The notes beneath the pieces are model-generated. The model did not search any database. It was not told the DNA's origin and saw only the letters and a list, made by a program, of their open reading frames with translations. Shown here piece after piece: positions 1 to 8,864 of a DNA stretch of 64,000 nucleotides. Source of the stretch: Mesobacillus zeae (GTDB taxonomy: Bacteria > Bacillota > Bacilli > Bacillales > Cytobacillaceae). The stretch spans positions 144,820-208,819 of the forward strand of contig NZ_QWVT01000011.1 in assembly GCF_003570705.1 (NCBI RefSeq), given 5' to 3'. A program made the position numbers and the translations under genes. Numbering within the stretch: position 1 is the stretch's first letter; every line of letters begins with the position of its first letter.

Positions 1-1
1 C

Positions 2-2164
2 CCGTTTGTCGGCGGAATGATTAAATATGCTATCGACAACAATTTATTCCACAAAGAATATGTGGCGAAATATACGAACGCATCCTTTATCGTCAAGGAA
101 GGGTTTGATTTTAAAGACGGCCTGTTCAGCGGCTATAACGAAGAAACACGCTCCTATGACAAAACAAAATGGGAGTTTGAAACAGCTGAAGATGGAACTC
201 CAATCAGGGACGAGTCGCTCGAGAATCCTCGCTCCGTGTTCCAGCTTTTGAAGAAGCATTATTCACGCTATGATGTGGAAACTGTCGTCAATGTAACCGG
301 AACACCGAAGAATGATTTCCTGAAAGTATGTGAAGCTTTCTGTTCAACAGGGAAGCCAGGGAAATCCGGTACGATCATGTACGCCATGGGGACGACCCAA
401 CATACGGTCGGCACGCAGAATGTCCGTGCATTCGGGATTCTTCAGCTGCTACTCGGTAACATCGGGCTTCCTGGCGGAGGAATCAACGCGCTTCGCGGAG
501 AATCGAACGTTCAGGGATCGACAGACTTTGGACTGCTCTTCGGAGACCTGCCAGGCTATGTCGGCGCGCCGAAAGCACTTCCTGAGCATGCCTCACTGAA
601 AGCCTATCTTGAAAAAGAAACACCAAAGACAGGCTACTGGAGCAACAAGCCGAAGTTCCTCGTCAGCATGCTGAAGGCCTGGTACGGCCCGAATGCTACG
701 AAGGAGAATGAGTTCGGCTACCATAACATTCCAAAAGGAAACAAAAACTACTCTCACATGGCTCTGTTCAATGCGATGTATAAAGGCGAGCTGGACGGCA
801 CGTTCCTGATTGGGACAAACCCGGTTGTCGGCGGCCCGAATGCTGGCAAGGAAAAAGAAGCACTGAGCAAGCTAAAATGGATGGTGGCTGTTGACCTTTG
901 GGAAACAGAAACGTCTGCTTTCTGGCAGAAGGATGCCGGCAGCAATCCTGAGAAAATTGATACAGAAGTATTCCTGCTTCCAGCTTGTTCTTCTTTTGAA
1001 AAAGAAGGCAGTGTTTCCAACTCTTCAAGATGGATGCAATACCGCTGGAAAGCGATCGAACCAAAAGGCGAGTCAAAAGCTGATCTTGAAATCATTCATT
1101 CTCTTGCTACGCGCATCAAGAAGCTTTACAAAAATGAATCGACACCTGCTGCCAAAACAATCAATGCACTTCATTGGGAGTATGGCGGACACGGGGAACA
1201 TCCTGATATCGATGTGATCTGCAAGGAAATCAATGGTTACGATGCGAAGACAGGCAAGCTTGTTGCCAACTTCAATTCCCTTCTTGATGACGGAACCACC
1301 ATCTGCGGTAACTGGATTTATTCCGGTTTCTATCCGGAAGAAGGAAAGAACCTATCGAAACGCCGTGATAACAAGGATACTGGCGGCGGCAACTTCCTGA
1401 ACTGGTCGTATGCATGGCCGATGAACCGTAGGATCCTGTACAACCGGGCGTCTGCAGACCCAAGCGGAAAACCGTGGAGCAAGGAAAAAGCCGTTATCTG
1501 GTGGGATGGCCTCCAGAAGAAATGGGTCGGGAATGATGTCCCTGACTTCAAGCCGGTTGTATCACCTTCCGAGCCTGGCGGACAGAATCCGTTCATCATG
1601 ATGAAGGACGGAGTCGGAGGTGTATTTGCACCATCACTGAATGACGGACCGTTCCCTGAGCATTATGAACCGTTTGAAAGCCCTGTTGCGAACCTGTTCT
1701 CAAAACAGGAAATGAACCCGACAGTTTTCATTTTTGATGGAAGCTTCAATAAAAAAGGAAATAAGAGCAAGTTCCCAATTATCGGAACGACTTACCGTGT
1801 GAGCGAGCACTGGCAGTCCGGAACGATGACGCGTAACCAGGAATGGCTCTCTGAGTTGGCCGCCCATATGTTCATAGAAATGAGCGAAGAACTCGCCAAG
1901 GAAAAAGGAATCAAGAACAAGGACAAAATCATTGTCAGCTCCGCGCGCGGCGAAATCACAGCCTACGCGATGGTGACCAAGCGCTTTAAGCCGCATAAAA
2001 TGAACGGGAAAACCGTCCACCAAATCGGTATGCCTTGGCATTTCGGCTACAAAGGATTCGCGACAGGGGACACAGCAAACCGCCTGACACCTCATATTGG
2101 GGATGCAAATACGAACATCCCTGAGTTCAAGGCATTCCTCTGCAACGTAAGGAGGGCTGACTAA
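2..2164 (+). CDS. Formate dehydrogenase catalytic (alpha) subunit, C-terminal part
   Basis: Partial gene: the reading frame is open from base 2, so the N-terminal part (Fe4S4 motif and the Cys/Sec ligand region) lies before the window. The visible ~720 residues are those of a membrane-bound respiratory formate dehydrogenase (FdnG/FdoG-like) molybdopterin oxidoreductase. A GTQNVRAFGILQLLLGNIG stretch followed by PGGGINALRGESNVQG is typical of the cofactor-binding core, and a C-terminal dinucleotide-binding domain follows (GTMTRNQEWL region). It would oxidise formate to CO2 and pass electrons to the next two gene products. The TAA overlaps the ATG of the beta subunit by one base, so the two are translationally coupled. 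Function at family level is secure; the exact substrate is inferred from the company of fdhE and Moco genes. Confidence 0.9.
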   Translation, partial: PFVGGMIKYAIDNNLFHKEYVAKYTNASFIVKEGFDFKDGLFSGYNEETRSYDKTKWEFETAEDGTPIRDESLENPRSVFQLLKKHYSRYDVETVVNVTGTPKNDFLKVCEAFCSTGKPGKSGTIMYAMGTTQHTVGTQNVRAFGILQLLLGNIGLPGGGINALRGESNVQGSTDFGLLFGDLPGYVGAPKALPEHASLKAYLEKETPKTGYWSNKPKFLVSMLKAWYGPNATKENEFGYHNIPKGNKNYSHMALFNAMYKGELDGTFLIGTNPVVGGPNAGKEKEALSKLKWMVAVDLWETETSAFWQKDAGSNPEKIDTEVFLLPACSSFEKEGSVSNSSRWMQYRWKAIEPKGESKADLEIIHSLATRIKKLYKNESTPAAKTINALHWEYGGHGEHPDIDVICKEINGYDAKTGKLVANFNSLLDDGTTICGNWIYSGFYPEEGKNLSKRRDNKDTGGGNFLNWSYAWPMNRRILYNRASADPSGKPWSKEKAVIWWDGLQKKWVGNDVPDFKPVVSPSEPGGQNPFIMMKDGVGGVFAPSLNDGPFPEHYEPFESPVANLFSKQEMNPTVFIFDGSFNKKGNKSKFPIIGTTYRVSEHWQSGTMTRNQEWLSELAAHMFIEMSEELAKEKGIKNKDKIIVSSARGEITAYAMVTKRFKPHKMNGKTVHQIGMPWHFGYKGFATGDTANRLTPHIGDANTNIPEFKAFLCNVRRAD

Positions 2165-2991
2165 TGGTGGAATACGCTAAATATGTCGATGTAACAAAAT
2201 GTGATGGATGCCGTGCCTGCATGGTTTCCTGTAAAAACTGGAATGACCTTCCTGCTGAACCGCAGGATTTTCTCGGAAGCAACCAGTCACATGCGAAAGT
2301 GACTGCGAATACTTGGAATGTCCTGTCTTTTATTGAGCATGAAAATTCTAAAGGCAACCTGGAATACTTGTTCCGCCACTCTGCCTGCTTCCACTGCAAG
2401 GAGGCAGCCTGCGTAAAGGTTTGCCCGGAAGAAGCATTGCATTATACGGATTTCGGAACAGTAGTAATCAATGACGAGAAATGCGTCGGCTGCGGTTACT
2501 GTGTGCAGAACTGCCCGTTTGATGTAGTATCCCTTGCCACTTACAAGGATAAGCACGGCAAGGAATATAAGAAGGCGCAAAAATGCACGATGTGCACAGA
2601 TCGCCTCGAGGAAGGAATGCAGCCTGCCTGCGTTACTGTCTGCCATACTGGCGCGATGGAATTTGGCGAAAAAGACAAGATGATTCAGAAGGCGGAAAAG
2701 CGCCTTGCTGAAATCAAAGGTAAGTTCCCGAATGCGAATATTTATAACCCTGCAGGGGTAGGCGGCACGCATGCAATCTATGTGCTTGCTGAAAAACCTT
2801 CAGTATACGGCCTGCCAGAGAACCCAAAAGTTCCGACTTCTGCAGTGATTTGGAAAGATTACGCGCAGCCAATCGGAAAAATGATGCTCGGTGCCACTAC
2901 GATGGCGGTCATTGGAGCATATATTTCCAACAAGATTTTCTACAAGGAAGACCATGGACACGATGAAAACGGAGGTGGAAGCAATGAGTAA
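2164..2991 (+). CDS. Formate dehydrogenase iron-sulfur (beta) subunit
   Basis: 275-residue electron-transfer subunit with four cysteine clusters of the four-Fe4S4 FdnH type: KCDGCRACMVSC near residue 14, ACFHCKEAACVKVCP near 77, KCVGCGYCVQNCP near 107, and KCTMC...ACVTVC near 139-160. A single C-terminal hydrophobic helix (about residues 238-258) would anchor it in the membrane, as in the FdnH family. It carries electrons from the molybdenum subunit to the cytochrome b subunit. An AAGGAGG site lies inside the end of the alpha gene, and the ATG overlaps the alpha stop. The 3' end overlaps the gamma subunit start by 8 bp, so the three genes form one operon. Confidence 0.93.
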   Translation: MVEYAKYVDVTKCDGCRACMVSCKNWNDLPAEPQDFLGSNQSHAKVTANTWNVLSFIEHENSKGNLEYLFRHSACFHCKEAACVKVCPEEALHYTDFGTVVINDEKCVGCGYCVQNCPFDVVSLATYKDKHGKEYKKAQKCTMCTDRLEEGMQPACVTVCHTGAMEFGEKDKMIQKAEKRLAEIKGKFPNANIYNPAGVGGTHAIYVLAEKPSVYGLPENPKVPTSAVIWKDYAQPIGKMMLGATTMAVIGAYISNKIFYKEDHGHDENGGGSNE

Positions 2992-3691
2992 GCAGCAACA
3001 GCCTGTTGTCCAGGTGCGGCGGTTTTCGATGGCATTCGTCATTGCGCATGCTGTTAACGCCTTCGCTTTCTTTGCCCTGTATATTACTGCTCTTCCGATG
3101 TACACGGAGTTTTTCGACTGGCTTTATCCAGTGCTTGGCGGGCCTGCAACTGCCCGCCTGCTTCACCGGATATTCGCAGTTATGTTTATCACGCCGACTT
3201 TCATCTGGATGATTTTTGACCCGAAAGGTTTCAAGCTCTGGCTGAAAGAGCTTGTAACATGGAAAAAGAGGGATATCGAGTTTTTCACCGAATTTGTTAA
3301 AGAACTATTCGGCTTTAAGTTCAAGCATGTAAGGCAGAGCTTTTTTAACGCCGGTGAAAAAATCAACTCATTCATCCAAATCATTACGGCAATCATTGTA
3401 ATCGGATCTGGATTCACATTGTGGTTTCCGGAGCTGTTCCCAAAAGTGATTGTCCAGTGGGGGTACTTCCTTCATAATCTTGGTTTCGGCCTTGCAATTG
3501 CGGTTGTGGTCGGACATATCTACCTGAGTGTCATCCACCGCCACTCGAGCCCTGGGTATTCAGGCGTCATTACAGGAAAAGTTCCTGCGTGGTGGGCAAA
3601 GGGTCATTACCCAGACTGGTACGATGAAGAAGTGGAAAAGGGAAATTTCCCGGATCTTGACAAAGAAGATAAAAAGCCTAAAGGCGCATGA
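2984..3691 (+). CDS. Formate dehydrogenase cytochrome b (gamma) subunit
   Basis: About 235 residues, integral membrane diheme cytochrome b of the FdnI/FdoI family that hands electrons from formate to the quinone pool. Four membrane segments are visible (roughly residues 15-35, 52-72, 125-145, 158-180). Histidines suited to bind heme sit in AFVIAHAVNAF, LLHRIFA and FLHNLGF...VGHIYL. I chose ATG 2984 because GGAGGTGG lies just upstream and the protein then starts MSKQQQ; a longer in-frame ATG at 2891 lies deep inside the beta gene and lacks a site. The C-terminal tail is charged and soluble. It completes the alpha-beta-gamma complex. Confidence 0.9.
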   Translation: MSKQQQPVVQVRRFSMAFVIAHAVNAFAFFALYITALPMYTEFFDWLYPVLGGPATARLLHRIFAVMFITPTFIWMIFDPKGFKLWLKELVTWKKRDIEFFTEFVKELFGFKFKHVRQSFFNAGEKINSFIQIITAIIVIGSGFTLWFPELFPKVIVQWGYFLHNLGFGLAIAVVVGHIYLSVIHRHSSPGYSGVITGKVPAWWAKGHYPDWYDEEVEKGNFPDLDKEDKKPKGA

Positions 3692-3723
3692 TTGATGCCC
3701 TCGTATAGAAGGGAATAATGAGG

Positions 3724-3756
3724 GGAATGGCTGTCTGAAAAGAACGGCCATTCCTT
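3724..3756 (+). terminator. Weak hairpin after the formate dehydrogenase operon
   Basis: GGAATGGC and GCCATTCC form a stem around a 14-base loop, followed by only a short run of T. It may be a weak terminator for the three-gene operon. Confidence 0.45.
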
Positions 3757-3797
3757 TACTAATAAGTAAGAATGCATATCGTTTCATATTTTGGCAA

Positions 3798-3948
3798 CTG
3801 TCTAGCTGTAGCGCCCAGCGACTAGTGGACTTTGCCCACCTCTCTGCGATAAGTCAGCATCGAATGTCCTGTGATTTTCGTGTTTTTTTATCCTGAAGCC
3901 GGTGTGCTACATTCCTCATGTCACTTAATGGGCGCTTACGCTTTTCTG
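3798..3948 (+). repeat. Dispersed intergenic repeat of about 150 bp, copy A
   Basis: The stretch from TGTCTAGCTGTAGCGCCCAG to GGGCGCTTACGCTTTTC matches, in the opposite orientation, a stretch at 27871-28019. Shared blocks include AGTGGACTTTGCCCACCTCT, GATAAGTCAGCATCGAAT and GCCGGTGTGCT. Similar sequences that start with an AGCTxCAGCGCC-type end and finish with GCGCTT.CGCTTTTC are, as far as I know, common between genes in Bacillaceae. No ORF or transposase is present, so it is a non-autonomous repeat. Together with the weak hairpin it fills the 329-bp gap before fdhE. Confidence 0.8.
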
Positions 3949-4020
3949 GCCATGTTCTGAACATCCTGCGGCCGCTTAGGTGGGTTTAGCGGGAAGTAAA
4001 AGAAAAGAGGGTGCGGCAAG

Positions 4021-4818
4021 ATGAAAAAGTCTGTTGTTTCGAAAGAATACCAAAATCTGCAGAAGGAAATTCTTCTCCTTCAGGAGCAGTGGAAACAAAG
4101 CTTGAGCCCGGACACAGTCAAACCTAATCCCGACAAGGCGGGCATTGCGGCAGGTGTGCCGGCAGCTGCGCTAGCGTCTATTGATTTTGATATTTCCCTA
4201 TTTTTACAGTGGATACAGGAAGTCGGAGAACTGCTGAGCCGGAAAAATCCGGAATTGGCTGAGATGCTGGGCCGAGTTCAGGGATTGTTGAATGAAGAGA
4301 CGGGAATTCGCTGGATTGATGAGGCATTTGCACTGAATGTCCAGTATTTTGCAAGCTTTGCGGAAGAGAACAATCTGGATGGATGGATTCCGCAATTTTT
4401 GGCAGAAACGGCATTGCGGCCATATTTGCAGCTGACTGCAGAAAAGTTCCAGAACCAAATATCCTCAGGAGTTCCAGGTACAGGCTGCCCTGTGTGCGGT
4501 GAACCAGTCAGGCTCGCCCAGCTTGAAGGAGAAGGAAAAAAAGTCATTAACTGCCCGCGCTGTCTGGCCCACTGGAACGAGAAACGGCTGTCATGCGCGC
4601 ACTGCGGCAACAGCGATCATGAAACAATCCGCTTCTTGACTGTAGAAGGAGACGAATCCTCACAAATCCAGGTATGCGAAAAATGCAAAGGCTACACAAA
4701 AGTTATTGATACTAGGCAATTCATTTCCACGCCATCATCTGCTATGCTAGATTTAACAACGATCCACCTCGATTTCGTCGCACAGGAAAACGGGTACACG
4801 CCAGGACCATCACGCTGA
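4021..4818 (+). CDS. fdhE: Formate dehydrogenase accessory protein FdhE-like
   Basis: 265 residues. The C-terminal half carries four CxxC pairs (CPVCGEP, CPRCLAHW, CAHCGNS, CEKCKGY, about residues 158-223), the rubredoxin-like metal-binding pattern of FdhE. FdhE proteins are needed for assembly or activation of respiratory formate dehydrogenases and act in the cytoplasm on the immature catalytic subunit. The N-terminal half is helical with no clear motif. The ATG at 4021 follows GAGGGTG at suitable spacing. Its place directly after the dehydrogenase operon supports the role. The stop codon abuts the 50-bp tandem repeat. Confidence 0.85.
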   Translation: MKKSVVSKEYQNLQKEILLLQEQWKQSLSPDTVKPNPDKAGIAAGVPAAALASIDFDISLFLQWIQEVGELLSRKNPELAEMLGRVQGLLNEETGIRWIDEAFALNVQYFASFAEENNLDGWIPQFLAETALRPYLQLTAEKFQNQISSGVPGTGCPVCGEPVRLAQLEGEGKKVINCPRCLAHWNEKRLSCAHCGNSDHETIRFLTVEGDESSQIQVCEKCKGYTKVIDTRQFISTPSSAMLDLTTIHLDFVAQENGYTPGPSR

Positions 4819-4926
4819 CGCAATGAAGCACCACCCCACCTCAGCGTGCCTGACCCCCGGCGCGGTGACGCAATGAAGTGTCACTCCGCCTCAGCGTGCC
4901 TGACCCCCAGTGCGGTGATGCGTTAC
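4819..4926 (+). repeat. 50-bp tandem repeat, two copies (locus 1)
   Basis: CAATGAAG begins at 4821 and again at 4871, and the two units share CTCAGCGTGCCTGACCCCC and GCGGTGA blocks. The same unit occurs three times at 44501-44653. The array lies between the fdhE stop and the mobA ribosome binding site. Confidence 0.9.
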
Positions 4927-4951
4927 CATATATATAAAGAAGGTGCTGTCT

Positions 4952-5551
4952 ATGAAGGCCGGAGCAATTATTCTGGCAGGCGGTAAGTCGAGCAGGATGG
5001 GCAAGAACAAAGCCTTGCTGCATTTGAATGAGAAAACGAATATTGAGAGAATCAGGGATGAGCTGAGGTCTGTGTTCGATGATATTATCCTCGTCGCCAA
5101 CGACCCTGAAACCTATCACTTTTTAAACATAAGGACAGTGAAAGATGACTACCCTGGAAAAGGGCCGCTTGCTGGTCTCCATGCAGGACTGAATGCATCG
5201 CATTACGAGGAGAATATTGTCGTTGCCTGCGATATGCCGTTTGTCTCAGCGGAACTCGCGCTCAATATCGTCAAGAACCTTAAGCATTTTGACGCCATTG
5301 TACCTGTCGTTGAAGGAAAGCGCCACCCGCTGTTTGCTGCCTACCAGAAAAGGATCGCGGATGACGCGGGCAGCTGCCTCAATGAGGGCCGCCTCCGCAT
5401 GAATGATCTCCTCGAGCGTATCAATGTGAGGTATGTTGATGAAACCGACATGCTTGCTTTTGGGGACGGGAATTCGGAACTCGCTTTTTACAACATGAAC
5501 CATCCTCATGAATACGAAGAAGCAAAAAAATGGGCAGAAGGCAAAGACTGA
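4952..5551 (+). CDS. mobA: Molybdenum cofactor guanylyltransferase MobA
   Basis: 199 residues. MobA joins GMP from GTP to molybdopterin, making the dinucleotide (MGD) form used by formate dehydrogenases of the type encoded upstream. The N-terminal nucleotide-binding signature LAGGKSSRMGKNKALL is intact (about residues 7-22), and a metal-binding VACDMPF motif is near residue 92. ATG 4952 is preferred because AAGAAGG precedes it by about eight bases; an in-frame GTG at 4943 overlaps that site. It is the first gene of the cofactor block and follows the 50-bp repeats directly. Confidence 0.92.
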   Translation: MKAGAIILAGGKSSRMGKNKALLHLNEKTNIERIRDELRSVFDDIILVANDPETYHFLNIRTVKDDYPGKGPLAGLHAGLNASHYEENIVVACDMPFVSAELALNIVKNLKHFDAIVPVVEGKRHPLFAAYQKRIADDAGSCLNEGRLRMNDLLERINVRYVDETDMLAFGDGNSELAFYNMNHPHEYEEAKKWAEGKD

Positions 5552-5665
5552 GACTTCATTCAGGCTATGAATGTTCCATCGTAAAATTGCTGGTACATCG
5601 CCCTGCCTGAAAAGGGCGTTCCAGAAGCAAATCTGCTTTGGCCAGAAAGGGGTGCGGGATCAACC

Positions 5666-6898
5666 ATGAAGTTTTTCAATGTAAAAACAGTCGAAGAAAC
5701 TTTTTCCCTGATAGATGAAAAAATCAGCAAAATAAACGGAACGGAAACTTGTCCCTTAAAGGAAGCCCTGCACCGGGTCCTGGCAGAAGATATCACCGCA
5801 AAGGAAAATGTTCCTGCCTTTGACCGCTCGACAGTGGACGGATATGCGGTATTTGCAAGGGATACATATGGTTCATCAGAATCAATGCCCGGCTTTTTGA
5901 CTGCAGCTGGAGAAGTCGAAATGGGAGAAGAAGCTGTTTTTCCGCTTTCGAGAGGGAACGCGATTTATGTTCCGACAGGAGGCATGCTTCCTCCGAATAG
6001 CGACAGTGTCCTCATGATCGAGCATTGCGAGGATATCGGCGGCTTGCTTAATACATACCGCCAGGTGGCTCCGGGCGAAAATGTCATCAGGGCCGGAGAA
6101 GACATCAAGGCTGGAGAAACAATCCTGAAAGCCGGGACCAAATTGCGTCCCCAGGAAATCGGGGCGCTGGCCTCACTTGGAGTAAGAGAAGTCCCTGTGT
6201 ACCGGAAAATCACGGCGGCCTACCTTTCCACAGGCGATGAAATTGTCCCGTACGAAACCGAATCACTTGAAACAGGGCAAGTGCGCGACATTAACTTTTT
6301 GACAGTAGCAGGCCTGGCGGATGAATGGGGAATCGATGTCATCTACGGCGGCATCACGGCCGATGAATACGGTGAATTCTCAGAGCGCGCCAGGGAGCTT
6401 TATGAGCGGGCAGACTGCCTGATCCTTTCCGGTGGAAGCTCTGTCGGGGCAAAGGATTACACGACTGAAGTCATCCAGTCGCTTGGAGAGCCAGGCGTCT
6501 TTGTCCATGGAATATCAATTAAACCTGGCAAACCGACAATCCTTGCTGTGGCAGACGGCAAACCTGTCATCGGGCTGCCCGGCCATCCCGCTTCGGCCAT
6601 GATCATTTTCCGGCTCTTCGGCGAACGGATACTGAAAAGGCTGAAAGGGGAAGACACCGGCAGCAGACCCGAACGGATTTATGCCAGAATTACAAAAAAT
6701 ATCGCTTCTTCCCCGGGAAGGTCAGACTATATCCGTGTCAGGCTAACCGAGACAGAGGGAGAATGGTGGGCAGAACCGATTATCGGAAAGTCCGGCCTCA
6801 TTACAACACTTGTAAAAAGCGATGGAATCGTTGAAATCAATTCCGCTAAGGAAGGAATTTCGCAAGGGGACTATGTGCCCGTTATCCTGTCGACATAA
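5666..6898 (+). CDS. moeA: Molybdopterin molybdenumtransferase MoeA
   Basis: 410 residues, the normal MoeA length. MoeA inserts molybdate into adenylylated molybdopterin, giving active cofactor. Typical motifs are present: PAFDRSTVDGYAV (about residue 50), PTGGMLPPNSDSVLMIEHCE (about residue 108), TGDEIV (about residue 190), LSGGSSVGAKDYT (about residue 253) and GLPGHPASAMIIF (about residue 305). The ATG at 5666 follows AAAGGGG. The stop is 13 bases from the next gene, a second MoeA, so both are probably cotranscribed. Confidence 0.93.
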   Translation: MKFFNVKTVEETFSLIDEKISKINGTETCPLKEALHRVLAEDITAKENVPAFDRSTVDGYAVFARDTYGSSESMPGFLTAAGEVEMGEEAVFPLSRGNAIYVPTGGMLPPNSDSVLMIEHCEDIGGLLNTYRQVAPGENVIRAGEDIKAGETILKAGTKLRPQEIGALASLGVREVPVYRKITAAYLSTGDEIVPYETESLETGQVRDINFLTVAGLADEWGIDVIYGGITADEYGEFSERARELYERADCLILSGGSSVGAKDYTTEVIQSLGEPGVFVHGISIKPGKPTILAVADGKPVIGLPGHPASAMIIFRLFGERILKRLKGEDTGSRPERIYARITKNIASSPGRSDYIRVRLTETEGEWWAEPIIGKSGLITTLVKSDGIVEINSAKEGISQGDYVPVILST

Positions 6899-6911
6899 GG
6901 AGGACCGCAAA

Positions 6912-8831
6912 ATGGATGGAAAAAGATACAATCGTAAAATATACCTTGAGGACAAGCCGCGCCAGGAGGCCCAAGCGGAAATCCTGTCCGCTTTCACAAT
7001 TTCTCCCGAACGGGAAATGGTCCCGACAGGCGGCGCCCTTGGACGGATTACGGCCCAGCCGGTTTTTGCGAACGTTTCGATGCCCCATTACCATGCGTCC
7101 GCAATGGATGGAATTGCCGTCAATGCAGAAGACACATATGAAGCCCATGAACAGCGGCCTCTTCACTTAAAGCAAGGGCAGCAGTTTGTCTATGTTGACA
7201 CAGGCAACAGCATCCCGCCAGAGTTCAATGCCGTCATCATGATTGAACATATCCACGAGGTCGATAATGAGACGATTGAAATTATTGAACCAGCCACCCC
7301 TTGGCAGCATATCCGGCCAATTGGAGAGGATATTGTCCAGGAGGAAATGCTATTTCCCCAAGGCCATGCTTTAAGGCCGGCTGACCTTGGAGCTCTGCTG
7401 GCAGCAGGCGTTACCGAAGTTCCTGTCGCCAAAAAACCAGTTATATCCATTATTCCTACAGGCAATGAACTCGTTGTTTCAGATGCAGGCCGTGCCCCTG
7501 GAAGGATCATTGAATTCAACGGAACGGTTTTCGCGAACTATGTCAGGGAGTGGGGAGGCGAACCGGCCCTTTCGCAAATCGTGAAAGATGATCCTGACAA
7601 AATCAAGCAGGCCCTCCTCGATGCTACGGAGACATCGGATATTGTTGTCATCAATGCAGGCTCGTCAGCAGGTTCAAAAGATTATACTGTTCATATGATC
7701 GAAGAGCTTGGAACAGTCTTTACCCATGGGGTAGCCACGAGGCCGGGAAAGCCTGTTATTCTCGGGCAAATCAATGGTAAAATAGTGGTAGGTGTACCGG
7801 GATATCCTGTATCAGCCTATCTTGCGCTAGAATGGTTCGTAAGACCGCTGATCTGCAAATATCTTCAGATACCTGAGCCAAGACGCCAAAAAATCGAAGT
7901 CAAGCTCGGCCGTCGGATTGTTTCCGGAATGGGTGCGGAAGACTTTATCAGAATGAATATCGGCTATGTGAATGGACAATTTATCGCCAACCCGCTTACG
8001 AGAGCGGCAGGGGTCACCATGTCCCTGGTCAGGGCGGACGGACTGCTCGTTATCCCAGCAAGCCAGCTCGGCTATGAGCAGGGAGAGACTGTCGAAGTTG
8101 AACTCCTCAAACCGCTTGAAGAAATTAAAAACAGCATTGTTTTCAGCGGCAGCCATGACCTGACGATTGATCTGCTTTCCTCTCATCTAAAAAGCAGGGA
8201 AACTGAAACGAAAATTGTATCTTCCCATGTCGGAAGCATGGCCGGTTTATTGGCAATCCGAAAAGGGGAAGCCCATGTAGCGGGTATTCATTTGCTTGAT
8301 CCGCAAACGAAGGAATACAATGTTTCTTATGTAAAAAAAATGCTAGCTGGACAAAAAGTTGTCCTCTATCCATTCCTGAAACGGAAGCAAGGCTGGATTG
8401 TCGCTAAAGGCAACCCGCTCGGCATCCATAATGCAGGGGACTTGGCACGGCAGCATGCGGAATATGCCAACCGCCAGAAAGGCGCAGGCACAAGGATCCT
8501 CTTTGACCTGCTTCTGGACGAAACTGGCCTTGATCCTGAACAAATAAACGGCTATGACCGCGAAATGTTTTCCCATTTAAGTGTGGCAGCAGAAGTAAAA
8601 GGGAATGAAAAGGCTGCAGGCCTCGGAATCTTCCCGGCTGCAAAAGCAATGAATCTTGATTTTATCCCGGTTGCGGACGAGTCATATGACTTGCTGATGA
8701 CAGCCTCTTTTTTTGAAAGCAGGCAAGGGAATGCGCTAATTTCCGTCATCGCGTCGGAAACGTTCCAAGCCGATGTAGGGCGGATTGGCGGTTATTCGGT
8801 CGTCCGTGGCGCGGTACCATTATATTTTTAA
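6912..8831 (+). CDS. MoeA paralogue fused to a periplasmic-binding-like domain
   Basis: 639 residues in two parts. Residues ~1-410 form a second MoeA with HYHASAMDGIAV, DTGNSIPPEFNAVIMIEH, PTGNELV, NAGSSAGSKDYT and GVPGYPVSAYLA motifs. Residues ~415-639 match the PBP-like (substrate-binding-protein type II) domain found as a C-terminal extension of some MoeA proteins (SGSHDLTIDLL, AGIHLLD, GAGTRILFDLLL). There is no signal peptide, so the whole protein is cytoplasmic. The extra domain might sense or deliver molybdate or tungstate; that is inference. ATG 6912 is chosen over the in-frame 6822 because AAGGAGG precedes it and 6822 is inside moeA. Confidence 0.9.
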   Translation: MDGKRYNRKIYLEDKPRQEAQAEILSAFTISPEREMVPTGGALGRITAQPVFANVSMPHYHASAMDGIAVNAEDTYEAHEQRPLHLKQGQQFVYVDTGNSIPPEFNAVIMIEHIHEVDNETIEIIEPATPWQHIRPIGEDIVQEEMLFPQGHALRPADLGALLAAGVTEVPVAKKPVISIIPTGNELVVSDAGRAPGRIIEFNGTVFANYVREWGGEPALSQIVKDDPDKIKQALLDATETSDIVVINAGSSAGSKDYTVHMIEELGTVFTHGVATRPGKPVILGQINGKIVVGVPGYPVSAYLALEWFVRPLICKYLQIPEPRRQKIEVKLGRRIVSGMGAEDFIRMNIGYVNGQFIANPLTRAAGVTMSLVRADGLLVIPASQLGYEQGETVEVELLKPLEEIKNSIVFSGSHDLTIDLLSSHLKSRETETKIVSSHVGSMAGLLAIRKGEAHVAGIHLLDPQTKEYNVSYVKKMLAGQKVVLYPFLKRKQGWIVAKGNPLGIHNAGDLARQHAEYANRQKGAGTRILFDLLLDETGLDPEQINGYDREMFSHLSVAAEVKGNEKAAGLGIFPAAKAMNLDFIPVADESYDLLMTASFFESRQGNALISVIASETFQADVGRIGGYSVVRGAVPLYF

Positions 8832-8864
8832 TATCATTTCTAGAGCAAAGCTGAGGTGGCCGAA

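Noticed and set aside
5552..5665. Moco riboswitch before moeA
   Set aside because: I could not recognise the conserved Moco RNA core; only small hairpins are visible.
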